In this document: positions 11,756 to 20,304 of the stretch, in pieces
How the letters are laid out: every line of letters starts with the position of its first letter
How positions within the stretch are numbered: position 1 is the stretch's first letter
NCBI GenBank assembly: GCA_036226585.1
Contig: CP108997.1
Location: 5,270,001-5,334,000, forward strand
Direction: 5' to 3'
Length of the DNA: 64,000 nucleotides
Source of the DNA: Streptomyces sp. NBC_00708
GTDB taxonomy: Bacteria > Actinomycetota > Actinomycetes > Streptomycetales > Streptomycetaceae
Made by a program: the position numbers and the translations under genes
Notes under the pieces: model-generated
Databases searched by the model: none
Told to the model about the DNA's origin: nothing
What the model saw: the letters and a program-made list of their open reading frames with translations, nothing else

Positions 11756-11800
11756 GCTGACTGCCTGGTCCACAGGGTGTCCGGATAAGCTCTGGCCCCG

Positions 11801-12583
11801 ATGGACACGCAAGCAGAACTCCAGGAGCGCGATCTCTCCTCCGCACCCGATCCGGGTCCGGGGGAGCGGTCGCGCTCTTCGCGTGTCCGGGACCGGGCGG
11901 CCGCGCTGGTGTCCGGGCGGCCGTCCTGGCGGGGCATGCTCGCGCTCGGTGCCGTCTGCGCGGTGTTCGTGTTCCTCTTCAGCAGCTTCGTGGTGCAGCC
12001 CTTCCTGATCCCCAGCGGCTCCATGGAGAACACGCTCCGGGTGGGCGACCGGGTGCTCGTCAACAAGCTGGCGTACCGCTTCGGCTCGGAGCCGCACCGC
12101 GGTGACGTGGTGGTCTTCGACGGCACCGGTTCCTTCGTGCCGGAGGGCGCCACCGAGAATCCGGTCAGCGCCCTGCTGCACGGGGCCGCGGCGTCGCTCG
12201 GGCTGGCGGAGCCCGCCGAGACCGACTTCGTGAAGCGGGTGGTGGGCGTGGGGGGCGACCGGGTGGTCTGCTGCGACGGGCGGGGCAGGATCGAGGTGAA
12301 CGGCCGGGCGCTGGACGAGGACTACCTCTTCCCCGGTGACGCGCCCTCGACGGTTCCCTTCGACATCGTGGTGCCGGACGGCGCCCTGTGGATGATGGGC
12401 GACCACCGCAGCCGCTCCCGCGACTCCCGCGATCACCTGGGGGAGCCGGGCGGCGGTGTGGTGCCGGTGGGCCGGGTGATCGGGCGGGTCGACTGGTACG
12501 GCTGGCCGCTGGGGCGGCTGGGCCCGCTGCCGGGCACCGCGGCCTTCGACTCCGTACCGGCGGCCGGTCCGGCGCATGGGTAA
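11801..12583 (+). CDS. sipW: Type I signal peptidase (SipW-like), first of five
   Basis: 260-residue membrane serine protease that removes signal peptides after Sec/Tat export. One N-terminal transmembrane segment (MLALGAVCAVFVFLFSSFVV), then the catalytic Ser74 in PSGSM and general-base Lys145 in FVKRVVGVGGD; box E reads GDHRSRSRDSR. Unlike the third to fifth paralogues, it shows no C-terminal transmembrane segment, ending in a soluble Pro/Ala tail. A TAAGCT at 11786-11791 nine bases before the ATG suggests a short or leaderless transcript. Its stop is overlapped by the next gene by eight bases. In S. lividans the corresponding genes are sipW, X, Y and Z. Confidence 0.9.
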   Translation: MDTQAELQERDLSSAPDPGPGERSRSSRVRDRAAALVSGRPSWRGMLALGAVCAVFVFLFSSFVVQPFLIPSGSMENTLRVGDRVLVNKLAYRFGSEPHRGDVVVFDGTGSFVPEGATENPVSALLHGAAASLGLAEPAETDFVKRVVGVGGDRVVCCDGRGRIEVNGRALDEDYLFPGDAPSTVPFDIVVPDGALWMMGDHRSRSRDSRDHLGEPGGGVVPVGRVIGRVDWYGWPLGRLGPLPGTAAFDSVPAAGPAHG

Positions 12584-13652
12584 CCACGGGCGGCGTGGCG
12601 CCCCGGCGCGCGGGGCTCCGGCGCCGGACGGGGGCGCGCGTTCGCTGCCCACCCGGGCGGAGCGGCGCAAGCTGGCCCGCAAGGTGAAGCGCAGGCGGCG
12701 CAGGTCGGCCGTGCGCGAGATACCGCTGCTGATCACGGTGGCGCTGCTGATCGCGCTGGTCCTCAAGACGTTCCTGGTGCAGGCGTTCGTGATCCCGTCC
12801 GGGTCGATGGAGCAGACGATCCGGATCGGTGACCGGGTGCTCGTGGACAAGCTGACGCCCTGGTTCGGGTCGAAGCCGCAGCGCGGGGACGTCGTCGTGT
12901 TCCGCAACCCCTCCGACTGGCCGCCGCCGAACCCGGTGAGCACGGACGATCCGCCCGTCGTCGTCAAGCAGATGAAGCAGGTGCTCACCTTCGTCGGGCT
13001 GCTTCCGTCGGACGACGAGCAGGACCTGATCAAGCGGGTCGTGGCCGTCGGCGGCGACACGGTGAGGTGCTGCGCGCCGGACGGCAGGCTCGTCGTCAAC
13101 GGCGTGGAGGTCGTCGAACCCTATGTTTTCCCCGGGGATTCCCCCTCCACCATCAAATTCGAGGTAAAGGTTCCGGCGGGCCGACTCTTCGTCATGGGGG
13201 ATCACCGCTCCAATTCCGCCGATTCGCGCTTCCACCTGGACAAGACGGCGGACGGCACGATCTCCGAGTCGGCGGTCGTGGGACGCGCGAAGTGGATCGT
13301 CTGGCCCTTCGGACACTGGGCCGGCCTGGAGGAACGCGCGGCGTTCTCCTCGGTCCCGGACGCGCGCGCCGGTACGGCGGCCGCCTCGGGGCCGTCGAAT
13401 AGTGTGTCCCAGGATCCCAACGGATTGATCCGGCTCCCGACCCCTGCGGAACTCCCGCTCGTTATGGGAGTGGTGGGCCTGCATCGGCTAGGACGCAGGC
13501 GGTGGCACGGAGTAAGGAGTGGATGTGGGGGATTTGGCGGTCGGCGCACGATCCGGACACGACGAACCCGAGGACCGGCCGGGCGCTTCGGCGCATTCCG
13601 GGTCCGCCGGTGCGGCGGAGGACGGGACGGCGGCGAGCGGGACGGAGAGTGA
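12576..13652 (+). CDS. sipX: Type I signal peptidase (SipX-like), second of five
   Basis: 358 residues. A strongly basic N-terminal stretch (about residues 31-44) precedes a transmembrane segment (PLLITVALLIALVLKTFLV); catalytic Ser77 in PSGSM and Lys153 in LIKRVVAVGGD; box E GDHRSNSADSR. A second hydrophobic segment near PAELPLVMGVVGLHRLG lies near the C-terminus, followed by about 50 Arg/Gly-rich residues. The last 128 bases overlap the start of the next signal peptidase in another frame, which is long for a real overlap; the tail may have been gained by stop-codon loss. The start overlaps sipW by eight bases, indicating coupling. Confidence 0.9.
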   Translation: MGNHGRRGAPARGAPAPDGGARSLPTRAERRKLARKVKRRRRRSAVREIPLLITVALLIALVLKTFLVQAFVIPSGSMEQTIRIGDRVLVDKLTPWFGSKPQRGDVVVFRNPSDWPPPNPVSTDDPPVVVKQMKQVLTFVGLLPSDDEQDLIKRVVAVGGDTVRCCAPDGRLVVNGVEVVEPYVFPGDSPSTIKFEVKVPAGRLFVMGDHRSNSADSRFHLDKTADGTISESAVVGRAKWIVWPFGHWAGLEERAAFSSVPDARAGTAAASGPSNSVSQDPNGLIRLPTPAELPLVMGVVGLHRLGRRRWHGVRSGCGGFGGRRTIRTRRTRGPAGRFGAFRVRRCGGGRDGGERDGE

Positions 13653-14466
13653 CAGCGGCGCGTCCGGCTCCAGCGCGGCCAGGAAGAAGAACCCCCGCCC
13701 GTTCTGGAAGGAACTGCCCCTCCTCATCGGCGTCGCCCTGATCCTGGCGCTGCTGATCAAGACGTTCCTGGTGCAGGCGTTCTCGATTCCGTCGGACTCG
13801 ATGCAGAACACCTTGCAGCGGGGCGACCGGGTGCTGGTGGACAAGCTGACGCCGTGGTTCGGTTCGGAGCCGGAGCGCGGCGAGGTCGTCGTCTTCCACG
13901 ACCCGGGCGGCTGGCTGGAGGACACCCAGGCTCCCGAGCCGAACGCGGTGCAGAAGTTCCTCAGCTTCATCGGTCTCATGCCCTCGGCCGAGGAGAAGGA
14001 CCTGATCAAGCGGGTCATCGCGATCGGCGGTGACACGGTGGAGTGCAAGAAGGGCGGCCCGGTCGAGGTCAACGGCACGGCGCTCGACGACAAGTCGTTC
14101 ATCTTCGAGGGCAACAGTCCGTGTGACGACGAGCCCTTCGGCCCGATCAAGGTTCCCAAGGGCCGGATCTGGGTGATGGGCGACCATCGGCAGAACTCCC
14201 TCGACTCCCGTTACCACCAGAACCTCCCGGGCGGCGGCACCGTCTCCAACGACGAGGTCGTGGGCCGCGCCATCGTGATCGCGTGGCCGGTGAGCCGCTG
14301 GGCGACCCTCCCGATCCCGAAGACCTTCGACCAGCCGGGCATCAACGCCGCGGCCGCCGCGGCGGCGGCACCCGGGGCGATCGGCCTCGCGGGCGCGGTA
14401 CCGCTGGTGCTCTGGCGCAGGCGGCGCCGGATCGCGGCCACCGGCGCAGTGAGGAATGACGCGTGA
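13525..14466 (+). CDS. sipY: Type I signal peptidase (SipY-like), third of five
   Basis: 313 residues: an acidic Ser/Gly-rich N-terminal region of about 55 residues, a transmembrane segment, catalytic Ser92 in the variant box PSDSM, Lys162 in LIKRVIAIGGD, box E GDHRQNSLDSR, and a C-terminal hydrophobic segment (GAIGLAGAVPLVLW) followed by Arg-rich residues, so both ends are membrane-anchored. The GTG at 13525 is chosen over the GTG at 13519 because AAGGAG at 13514-13519 would overlap the latter. The stop overlaps the next gene (GTGA). Its core is almost identical to the fourth paralogue, with 165 consecutive identical bases. Confidence 0.92.
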   Translation: MGDLAVGARSGHDEPEDRPGASAHSGSAGAAEDGTAASGTESDSGASGSSAARKKNPRPFWKELPLLIGVALILALLIKTFLVQAFSIPSDSMQNTLQRGDRVLVDKLTPWFGSEPERGEVVVFHDPGGWLEDTQAPEPNAVQKFLSFIGLMPSAEEKDLIKRVIAIGGDTVECKKGGPVEVNGTALDDKSFIFEGNSPCDDEPFGPIKVPKGRIWVMGDHRQNSLDSRYHQNLPGGGTVSNDEVVGRAIVIAWPVSRWATLPIPKTFDQPGINAAAAAAAAPGAIGLAGAVPLVLWRRRRRIAATGAVRNDA

Positions 14467-15353
14467 GCGACGTGACGGACGGGACCCAGTCCGAGCAGGG
14501 ACGGACCGCGGAGTCCTCCGCCGCCGAACCGGAGGACGGCACCGACAGCGGTACGGGCAGCGGCGCCGACGGCACCGGCGGCAGGAACAAGAAGAAGAGC
14601 AGCCGGCCGTTCTGGAAGGAACTGCCCCTCCTCATCGGCATCGCGCTGGTCCTGGCGCTGCTGATCAAGACGTTCCTGGTGCAGGCGTTCTCGATTCCGT
14701 CGGACTCGATGCAGAACACCTTGCAGCGGGGCGACCGGGTGCTGGTGGACAAGCTGACGCCGTGGTTCGGTTCGGAGCCGGAGCGCGGCGAGGTCGTCGT
14801 CTTCCACGACCCGGACGGGTGGCTGAAGGACGAGCCGACCCCGAAGCCCAACGCCGCGCAGAAGTTCCTGAGCTTCGTCGGACTGATGCCGTCCGCCGAG
14901 GAGAAGGACCTGATCAAGCGGACGATCGCGGTCGCCGGCGACACGGTGGAGTGCAAGAAGGGCGGCCCGGTCGAGGTCAACGGCAAGGCACTCGACGAGC
15001 CGTACATCTTCGAGGGCAACAGCGCCTGCGACGACATGCCCTTCGGTCCGTTCAAGGTGCCGGACGGCAAGATCTGGGTGATGGGCGACCACCGCCAGGA
15101 CTCGTCGGACTCGCGCTACCACACCAACGACGTCAACAAGGGCTTTGTGCCGGTGAGCCAGGTCGTGGGCCGGGCCGTCGTCGTGGCATGGCCGGTGAAC
15201 CGCTGGTCGGTACTGTCCGTCCCGGACACCTTCGACCAGCCCGGCATCAGCGCCGCGGCCGGGGCCGCACCGGGCGTCCTGGGGCTCGCGGGCGCGGTCC
15301 CGTTCGTCATCCGGCGCCGGCGGAGGCTGACCTCCGGGCGTACTGCCGGGTAG
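14463..15353 (+). CDS. Type I signal peptidase (SipY duplicate), fourth of five
   Basis: 296 residues with the same architecture as the preceding gene: acidic/Gly-rich N-terminus, transmembrane segment, catalytic Ser82 in PSDSM, Lys152 in LIKRTIAVAGD, box E GDHRQDSSDSR, and a C-terminal hydrophobic segment with Arg-rich end. GTG start overlaps the previous stop by four bases. Bases 14650-14814 are identical to 13742-13906 of the neighbour, including third codon positions. S. coelicolor/S. lividans have, as far as I remember, four genes here, so this is probably a lineage-specific tandem copy. Confidence 0.92.
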   Translation: MSDVTDGTQSEQGRTAESSAAEPEDGTDSGTGSGADGTGGRNKKKSSRPFWKELPLLIGIALVLALLIKTFLVQAFSIPSDSMQNTLQRGDRVLVDKLTPWFGSEPERGEVVVFHDPDGWLKDEPTPKPNAAQKFLSFVGLMPSAEEKDLIKRTIAVAGDTVECKKGGPVEVNGKALDEPYIFEGNSACDDMPFGPFKVPDGKIWVMGDHRQDSSDSRYHTNDVNKGFVPVSQVVGRAVVVAWPVNRWSVLSVPDTFDQPGISAAAGAAPGVLGLAGAVPFVIRRRRRLTSGRTAG

Positions 15354-15402
15354 GGTGCCCACGCGGATCAGCGATTGTCGATCTCCGATGGGGGATGCCG
15401 GT

Positions 15403-16152
15403 ATGGGTGCAACAGGTCGTACGGATGACGGCCGCGGCCGGCTCGGCAGCAAGCTGTCCGGAGCCGCCGTGGCCCTCGGCTGCGTGCTGTTCCTCGGCGG
15501 CTTCATCTGGGGGGCTCTGATCTACCGGCCCTACACGGTGCCCACCGGTTCGATGACCCCGACGGTGAACGCGGGCGACAAGGTCCTCGCGCAGCGCGTG
15601 GACGGCAGCGAGGTCCGGCGCGGTGACGTGGTCGTGTTCACCGATCGGGCCTGGGGCGCCATGCCGATGGTGAAGCGGGTCGTCGGGACCGGCGGCGACA
15701 AGATCGCCTGCTGCGGCAAGGACGGCCGCCTCACCGTCAACGGCATACCCATGGACGAACCGTATCTGCGGGCGTCCAGCCGGGCCTCCGGCGAGAACTT
15801 CACCGCGGAGGTCCCGAAGGGCAAGCTCTTCCTCCTCGGCGACGACCGTACGGTCTCGCTGGACTCCCGGGTCCATCTGGAGGACGCCACCCACGGCTCG
15901 GTCCCCCGCGACGCCGTGGAGGCCAGGGTCGACGCCGTCGCCTGGCCGCTGGGCTCCATGATCGGCCGGCCGGAGGCCTTCGCCGCGCTCCCGGGCGGCG
16001 TCTCGTCGGCCGGGCCGCTGAAGCTCCAGCTGACCGCGATGGCCGTGGGCGTGGTGCTGATCCTGGGCGGCGCGGTGTACGGCCCGCTCGCGGCCCGTGC
16101 CGCCCGGCCGAAGCGGAGCGCGCAGCCGAAGGCGACCGCCGGTGCCCGCTGA
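15403..16152 (+). CDS. sipZ: Type I signal peptidase (SipZ-like), fifth of five
   Basis: 249 residues. N-terminal transmembrane segment (GAAVALGCVLFLGGFIWGAL), catalytic Ser50 in PTGSM, general-base Lys91 in MVKRVVGTGGD, box E GDDRTVSLDSR, and a C-terminal transmembrane segment (LTAMAVGVVLILGGAVYGPL) followed by a basic tail. The ATG at 15403 has GGGGGA at 15390-15395, seven bases upstream; the ATG at 15388 has no ribosome binding site. Its sequence is clearly more distant from the other four. The stop lies inside the start region of the Nudix gene. Confidence 0.9.
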   Translation: MGATGRTDDGRGRLGSKLSGAAVALGCVLFLGGFIWGALIYRPYTVPTGSMTPTVNAGDKVLAQRVDGSEVRRGDVVVFTDRAWGAMPMVKRVVGTGGDKIACCGKDGRLTVNGIPMDEPYLRASSRASGENFTAEVPKGKLFLLGDDRTVSLDSRVHLEDATHGSVPRDAVEARVDAVAWPLGSMIGRPEAFAALPGGVSSAGPLKLQLTAMAVGVVLILGGAVYGPLAARAARPKRSAQPKATAGAR

Positions 16153-16630
16153 GGTGCGCAGGGTCGCCCGCCTGGTACTCCTCGATCCGGACGACCGCAT
16201 TCTGCTGATGCACGGCTTCGAACCGGAGGATTCGTCCCGCACCTGGTGGTTCACCCCGGGCGGCGGTCTGGAGGGCGACGAGACCCACGAGCGGGCCGCG
16301 CTGCGCGAGCTGGCCGAGGAGACCGGGATCACGGACGCCGAACTGGGTCCGGTGCTCTGGCGGCGCCGGTGCTCCTTCCGGTTCGACGGCCGGCGGTGGG
16401 AGCAGGACGAGTGGTATTTCCTGGCCCGTACGGAACGGACCACCACGGACACCAGCGGACACACATGGCTGGAACGCCGCAGTGTCACGGGTCTGAGGTG
16501 GTGGACCTCCGCCGAACTGTCGGCAGCGCGTGAGACGGTGTACCCGACCGGGCTCGCCGACCTGCTCCGGAGGCTGCTCGACGAGGGTCCTCCGCGTACG
16601 CCGGTGGTCCTGGCCCCCGAAAGCGACTGA
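16142..16630 (+). CDS. Nudix hydrolase
   Basis: 162 residues. The Nudix box GGLEGDETHERAALRELAEE is complete (G-x5-E-x7-R-E-x2-E-E-x-G, continuing TGI). The family hydrolyses nucleoside diphosphate derivatives; the substrate is not predictable here. The GTG start at 16142 overlaps the sipZ stop by 11 bases, which points to coupling; GTG 16154 is an alternative. The protein is single-domain and full length. Confidence 0.9.
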   Translation: MPAEVRRVARLVLLDPDDRILLMHGFEPEDSSRTWWFTPGGGLEGDETHERAALRELAEETGITDAELGPVLWRRRCSFRFDGRRWEQDEWYFLARTERTTTDTSGHTWLERRSVTGLRWWTSAELSAARETVYPTGLADLLRRLLDEGPPRTPVVLAPESD

Positions 16631-16712
16631 GCGCCCCGAAAGCGGCTGAGCGACCGGGGCGCCGGAGCCTGGCGCACAATGGGGAAACGCACGGCTGAAG
16701 GGGAACATGCCA

Positions 16713-17021
16713 ATGAGCGCCGAGGACCTCGAGAAGTACGAGACCGAGATGGAGCTGAAGCTCTACCGGGAGTACCGCGATGTCGTCGGTCTTTTCAAAT
16801 ATGTGATCGAGACCGAACGGCGCTTCTACCTCACCAACGACTACGAGATGCAGGTCCACTCGGTCCAGGGCGAGGTGTTTTTCGAGGTGTCCATGGCGGA
16901 CGCCTGGGTCTGGGACATGTACCGGCCCGCACGGTTCGTGAAGCAGGTACGGGTGCTGACGTTCAAGGACGTCAACATCGAGGAGCTCAACAAGAGCGAT
17001 CTCGAACTTCCGGGTGGCTGA
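16713..17021 (+). CDS. Conserved actinobacterial protein, DUF2469 family
   Basis: 102 residues, acidic and aromatic-rich, beginning MSAEDLEKYETEMELKLYREY and containing ETERRFYLTNDYEMQV and DAWVWDMYRPARFVKQVRVL. I recognise this as the highly conserved DUF2469 family of actinobacteria, which is found beside yraN and the ComM-like gene in Mycobacterium as well. Function unknown. The second ATG (16713) is preferred over 16707 because the family begins MSAEDLEKY and GAAGGGG at 16697-16703 is then nine bases upstream. Confidence 0.93.
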   Translation: MSAEDLEKYETEMELKLYREYRDVVGLFKYVIETERRFYLTNDYEMQVHSVQGEVFFEVSMADAWVWDMYRPARFVKQVRVLTFKDVNIEELNKSDLELPGG

Positions 17022-17105
17022 GTTGTCCACAATCGCCCGCTTGTCCACCAAGATCCACTGAGGTAGGGCGGACGCGTCAGAGTCGGTGCCGGAGGTGGTG
17101 CCGAT

Positions 17106-17465
17106 ATGAACGCACGGGGGGCTCTCGGGCGGTACGGCGAGGACCTGGCGGCGCGGCTGCTGGCCGACGCCGGCATGTCCGTACTGGAACGGAACTGGCG
17201 CTGTCGCGCCGGTGAGATCGACATCGTCGCGATGGACGGGGACGCGCTCGTCATCTGCGAGGTGAAGACCCGCAGATCGGGCGTGTTCGAGCATCCGATG
17301 GCCGCGGTCACCCCGGCCAAGGCCGACCGGCTGCGCCGGCTGGCCGCGCTCTGGCTGGAGCGGCACGGCGGCCCGCCGCCGGGCGGGGTGCGCATCGACC
17401 TGGTCGGTGTGGTGCTGCCCGCCCGCGGCGCACCCATGGCCGAGCATGCGCGGGGGGTGGCCTGA
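17106..17465 (+). CDS. YraN family (UPF0102) endonuclease-like protein
   Basis: 119 residues with a PD-(D/E)XK-type nuclease core: [16 protein letters not shown], then [22 protein letters not shown], in which the E-x-D and E-V-K acidic/lysine pattern is retained. UPF0102 proteins are predicted nucleases of unresolved function and usually adjoin rnhB or comM-like genes. Ribosome binding site GGAGG at 17091-17095. The stop overlaps the start of the ComM-like gene by one base. Confidence 0.92.
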   Translation: MNARGALGRYGEDLAARLLADAGMSVLERNWRCRAGEIDIVAMDGDALVICEVKTRRSGVFEHPMAAVTPAKADRLRRLAALWLERHGGPPPGGVRIDLVGVVLPARGAPMAEHARGVA

Positions 17466-19093
17466 TGGGGTTCGCGCGTGCCTGCTCGGTGGCCCTGGTG
17501 GGCGTCGAGGGCGTGGTGGTCGAGGTCCAGGCGGACCTGGAGGCCGGGGTGGCGGCGTTCACCCTGGTGGGGCTGCCGGACAAGAGCCTGGTGGAGAGCC
17601 GGGACCGGGTCAGGGCCGCCGTGGCCAACTCGGGGGCGGAGTGGCCGCAGAAGAAGCTCACCGTGGGGCTCTCTCCGGCCTCGGTGCCCAAAGGTGGCTC
17701 GGGTTTCGATCTCGCCGTCGCGTGTGCCGTGCTCGGCGCCGCGGAGCGGATCGACCCCGCGTCGATCGCCGACGTGGTGATGATCGGTGAGCTGGGGCTC
17801 GACGGCCGGGTGCGCCCGGTACGGGGCGTGCTCCCCGCGGTCCTGGCCGCGGCCGACGCCGGCTACCGGCAGGTGGTCGTCCCGGAACAGACCGCGGGCG
17901 AGGCGGCCCTCGTGCCCGGCGTCTCCGTGCTCGGGGTGCGCAGCCTGCGGCAGCTGATCGCGGTGCTCTGCGACGAACCGGTGCCGGACGAGCAGCGCTC
18001 CGCAGAGGAGGGCCGCCCCGACCCCATGCTCGCCGGGCTGATGGTCCCCGGCGCCGGCCTGGGCACGGGCCTCGCCAGGGGGTCCGCGGCAGCGGGGGAG
18101 GGTGCCCGGCCGGACCTGGCGGACGTGGCGGGGCAGGAGCGGCCGCGCAAGGCCCTGGAGATCGCCGCGGCCGGCGGTCACCACCTCCTGCTGACCGGTC
18201 CGCCCGGCGCGGGCAAGACCATGCTGGCCGAGCGGATGCCCGCGATCCTGCCGCCGCTCACCCGGCAGGAATCCCTCGAAGTGACCGCCGTGCACTCGGT
18301 CGCCGGCATCCTGCCGCCGGGCGAGCCGCTGGTCTCCCGGCCGCCGTACTGCGCGCCGCACCACTCGGCGACGATGCAGTCGCTGGTGGGCGGTGGGAAC
18401 GGGCTGCCCAGACCGGGAGCCGTTTCGCTCGCTCATCGCGGAATTCTTTTTCTGGACGAGGCTCCGGAGTTCTCCGTCAAGGCGCTGGACGCGCTGCGCC
18501 AGCCCCTGGAGTCCGGGCACGTCGTGGTGGCCCGCAGCGCCGGAGTGGTGCGGCTGCCGGCCCGGTTCCTGATGATGCTCGCGGCCAACCCCTGCCCGTG
18601 CGGGCGCCACACCCTGAGCGGGGCCGGCTGCGAGTGCCCGCCGGCGGCGGTGCGGCGCTACCGGGCCAGGCTCTCCGGACCGCTGCTCGACCGGGTGGAC
18701 CTCAGGGTGACCGTCGACCCGGTCACCCGCGAGGACCTGATGGGGCGGGGCGGCCGGGGCGAGCCCACCGCGACCGTCGCCGCCCGGGTGCGGGAGGCCC
18801 GGGAGCGTGCGGCCGAGCGGCTGGCGGGCACGCCCTGGACGACCAACAGCGAGGTGCCGGGACACGAGCTGCGGACCCGGCTGGCCGCGGCCCCGGGCGC
18901 GCTGATGGTGGCCGAGCGGGACATGGAGCGCGGGCTGCTCACCGCGCGGGGCCTGGACCGCGTGCTGCGGGTGGCGTGGACGGTCGCGGACCTGCGCGGC
19001 GCCGCCCGCCCGGACGCCTCGGACGTCGTGGCGGCCCTGGAACTGCGCAGCGGCATCCCGCGCGGGGCCGCACTGGGGGTGGGGGCGGCATGA
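17465..19093 (+). CDS. ComM/YifB-like AAA+ ATPase (Mg-chelatase-like)
   Basis: 542 residues. N-terminal Lon-protease-like fold (FTLVGLPDKSLVESRDRVRA), then the AAA+ domain with Walker A GPPGAGKTMLAERMP near residue 245, Walker B ILFLDEAPEF, and a Cys-rich loop NPCPCGRHTLSGAGCECPP, then the C-terminal Mg_chelatase_C domain. ComM homologues are hexameric helicases promoting branch migration in recombination. It is coupled to yraN (one-base overlap) and dprA (ATGA overlap). Streptomyces is not known for natural competence, so a role in recombination in general is more likely. Confidence 0.93.
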   Translation: MGFARACSVALVGVEGVVVEVQADLEAGVAAFTLVGLPDKSLVESRDRVRAAVANSGAEWPQKKLTVGLSPASVPKGGSGFDLAVACAVLGAAERIDPASIADVVMIGELGLDGRVRPVRGVLPAVLAAADAGYRQVVVPEQTAGEAALVPGVSVLGVRSLRQLIAVLCDEPVPDEQRSAEEGRPDPMLAGLMVPGAGLGTGLARGSAAAGEGARPDLADVAGQERPRKALEIAAAGGHHLLLTGPPGAGKTMLAERMPAILPPLTRQESLEVTAVHSVAGILPPGEPLVSRPPYCAPHHSATMQSLVGGGNGLPRPGAVSLAHRGILFLDEAPEFSVKALDALRQPLESGHVVVARSAGVVRLPARFLMMLAANPCPCGRHTLSGAGCECPPAAVRRYRARLSGPLLDRVDLRVTVDPVTREDLMGRGGRGEPTATVAARVREARERAAERLAGTPWTTNSEVPGHELRTRLAAAPGALMVAERDMERGLLTARGLDRVLRVAWTVADLRGAARPDASDVVAALELRSGIPRGAALGVGAA

Positions 19094-20304
19094 CGGACCG
19101 CGGGGGAGCCGGGCTCGTGTACGGCGCGGACGCGGGAGCGGCCGGGGGTGCGGGCGAGCCGGAGCGGCTGGCGCGGGCGGCGCTGACCCGGGTGCTGGAG
19201 CCGGGCGACGAGCGGGGCGGGCGGTGGCTGCGGGAATGCGGGGCGGTGGAGCTGTGGCGGCGGATCAGGGACCCGGCCGGTGAGGCGGAGCGGCTGAGCG
19301 GCATGACGGTCAGGCGGCTGGCCGGATACCGGCTCCGGGCCGCCGGGGCCGCCCCGGAGCGGGACCTGGCGGCGGTCGCGGCGGTGGGTGGGCGCTTCGT
19401 CTGCCCCGGGGACCGCGAGTGGCCGACCCAGCTCGACGACCTGGGGGACGCGAGGCCGACCGGGCTCTGGGTGCGGGGCGGGCCCGACCTGCGGCTCTGG
19501 GCGCTGCGCTCCGTCGCGGTGGTCGGCGCCCGCGCCTGCACGCCGTACGGGGCGCACATGGCGACGACGCTGGGCGCGGGGCTCGCGGAGCGGGGGTGGG
19601 TGGTCGTCTCGGGCGCCGCCTTCGGGGTGGACGGGGCCGCGCACCGGGGCGCGCTGGCCGCAGGGGGCGCGACCGTGGCGGTGCTGGCGTGCGGGGTGGA
19701 CGTGCCCTACCCGCGCGGACATGCCGAGCTGATCGGGCGGGTGGCCGGACAGGGGCTCGTCATCGGTGAACTGCCGCCGTCCGAGCACCCCACGCGCAGC
19801 AGGTTCATCCTCCGGAACAGGGTGATCGCCGCGTTGACGCGGGGGACAGTGGTCGTGGAGGCGGAGTACCGCAGCGGCTCCCTGGTCACCGCGCGCGTCG
19901 CGCAGCGGCTCGGGCGTTTCACCATGGGGGTTCCGGGGCCAGCGACCAGTGGTCTGTCGGCCGGTGTCCACGAACTGCTGCGCGGGGACGGCGTGCTGGT
20001 GACGGATGCCGCCGAAGTGGCCGAACTGGTGGGGGACATGGGTGATCTGGCGCCGTCCAGAAGGGGGCCGGTGCTGGCCCGGGACCTTCTCGACGCCGTC
20101 GCCGGGAGGGTGCTCGACGCCCTGCCGGCCCGTACCGCCGTCGACGCCAGGGAGGTGGCGCGCGCGGCCGGCACGAGCGCCGACGAGGCCCTCGGCAAGC
20201 TGTACGAACTGCACTCACTGGGATTCGTCGAACGCGAGGCCGAGGGATGGAGGTTGACGCGACGGCCGACTTGCGGGGGCGACGCGCGGCGAGGCGGTTC
20301 TTGA
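19090..20304 (+). CDS. dprA: DNA-processing protein DprA
   Basis: 404 residues. A non-conserved N-terminal SAM-like region, then the Rossmann-like DprA core with SVAVVGARACTPYG, VVSGAAFGVDGAAHRGAL, GVDVPYPRGH and NRVIAALTRGTVVVEA, and a C-terminal winged-helix-like region (RTAVDAREVARAAGTSADEA). DprA loads RecA on single-stranded DNA. Full length. The ATG overlaps the comM-like stop (ATGA). Confidence 0.95.
   Translation: MTDRGGAGLVYGADAGAAGGAGEPERLARAALTRVLEPGDERGGRWLRECGAVELWRRIRDPAGEAERLSGMTVRRLAGYRLRAAGAAPERDLAAVAAVGGRFVCPGDREWPTQLDDLGDARPTGLWVRGGPDLRLWALRSVAVVGARACTPYGAHMATTLGAGLAERGWVVVSGAAFGVDGAAHRGALAAGGATVAVLACGVDVPYPRGHAELIGRVAGQGLVIGELPPSEHPTRSRFILRNRVIAALTRGTVVVEAEYRSGSLVTARVAQRLGRFTMGVPGPATSGLSAGVHELLRGDGVLVTDAAEVAELVGDMGDLAPSRRGPVLARDLLDAVAGRVLDALPARTAVDAREVARAAGTSADEALGKLYELHSLGFVEREAEGWRLTRRPTCGGDARRGGS

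Noticed and set aside
17022..17105. tRNA or small RNA between DUF2469 and yraN
   Set aside because: No cloverleaf or consistent stem could be drawn.
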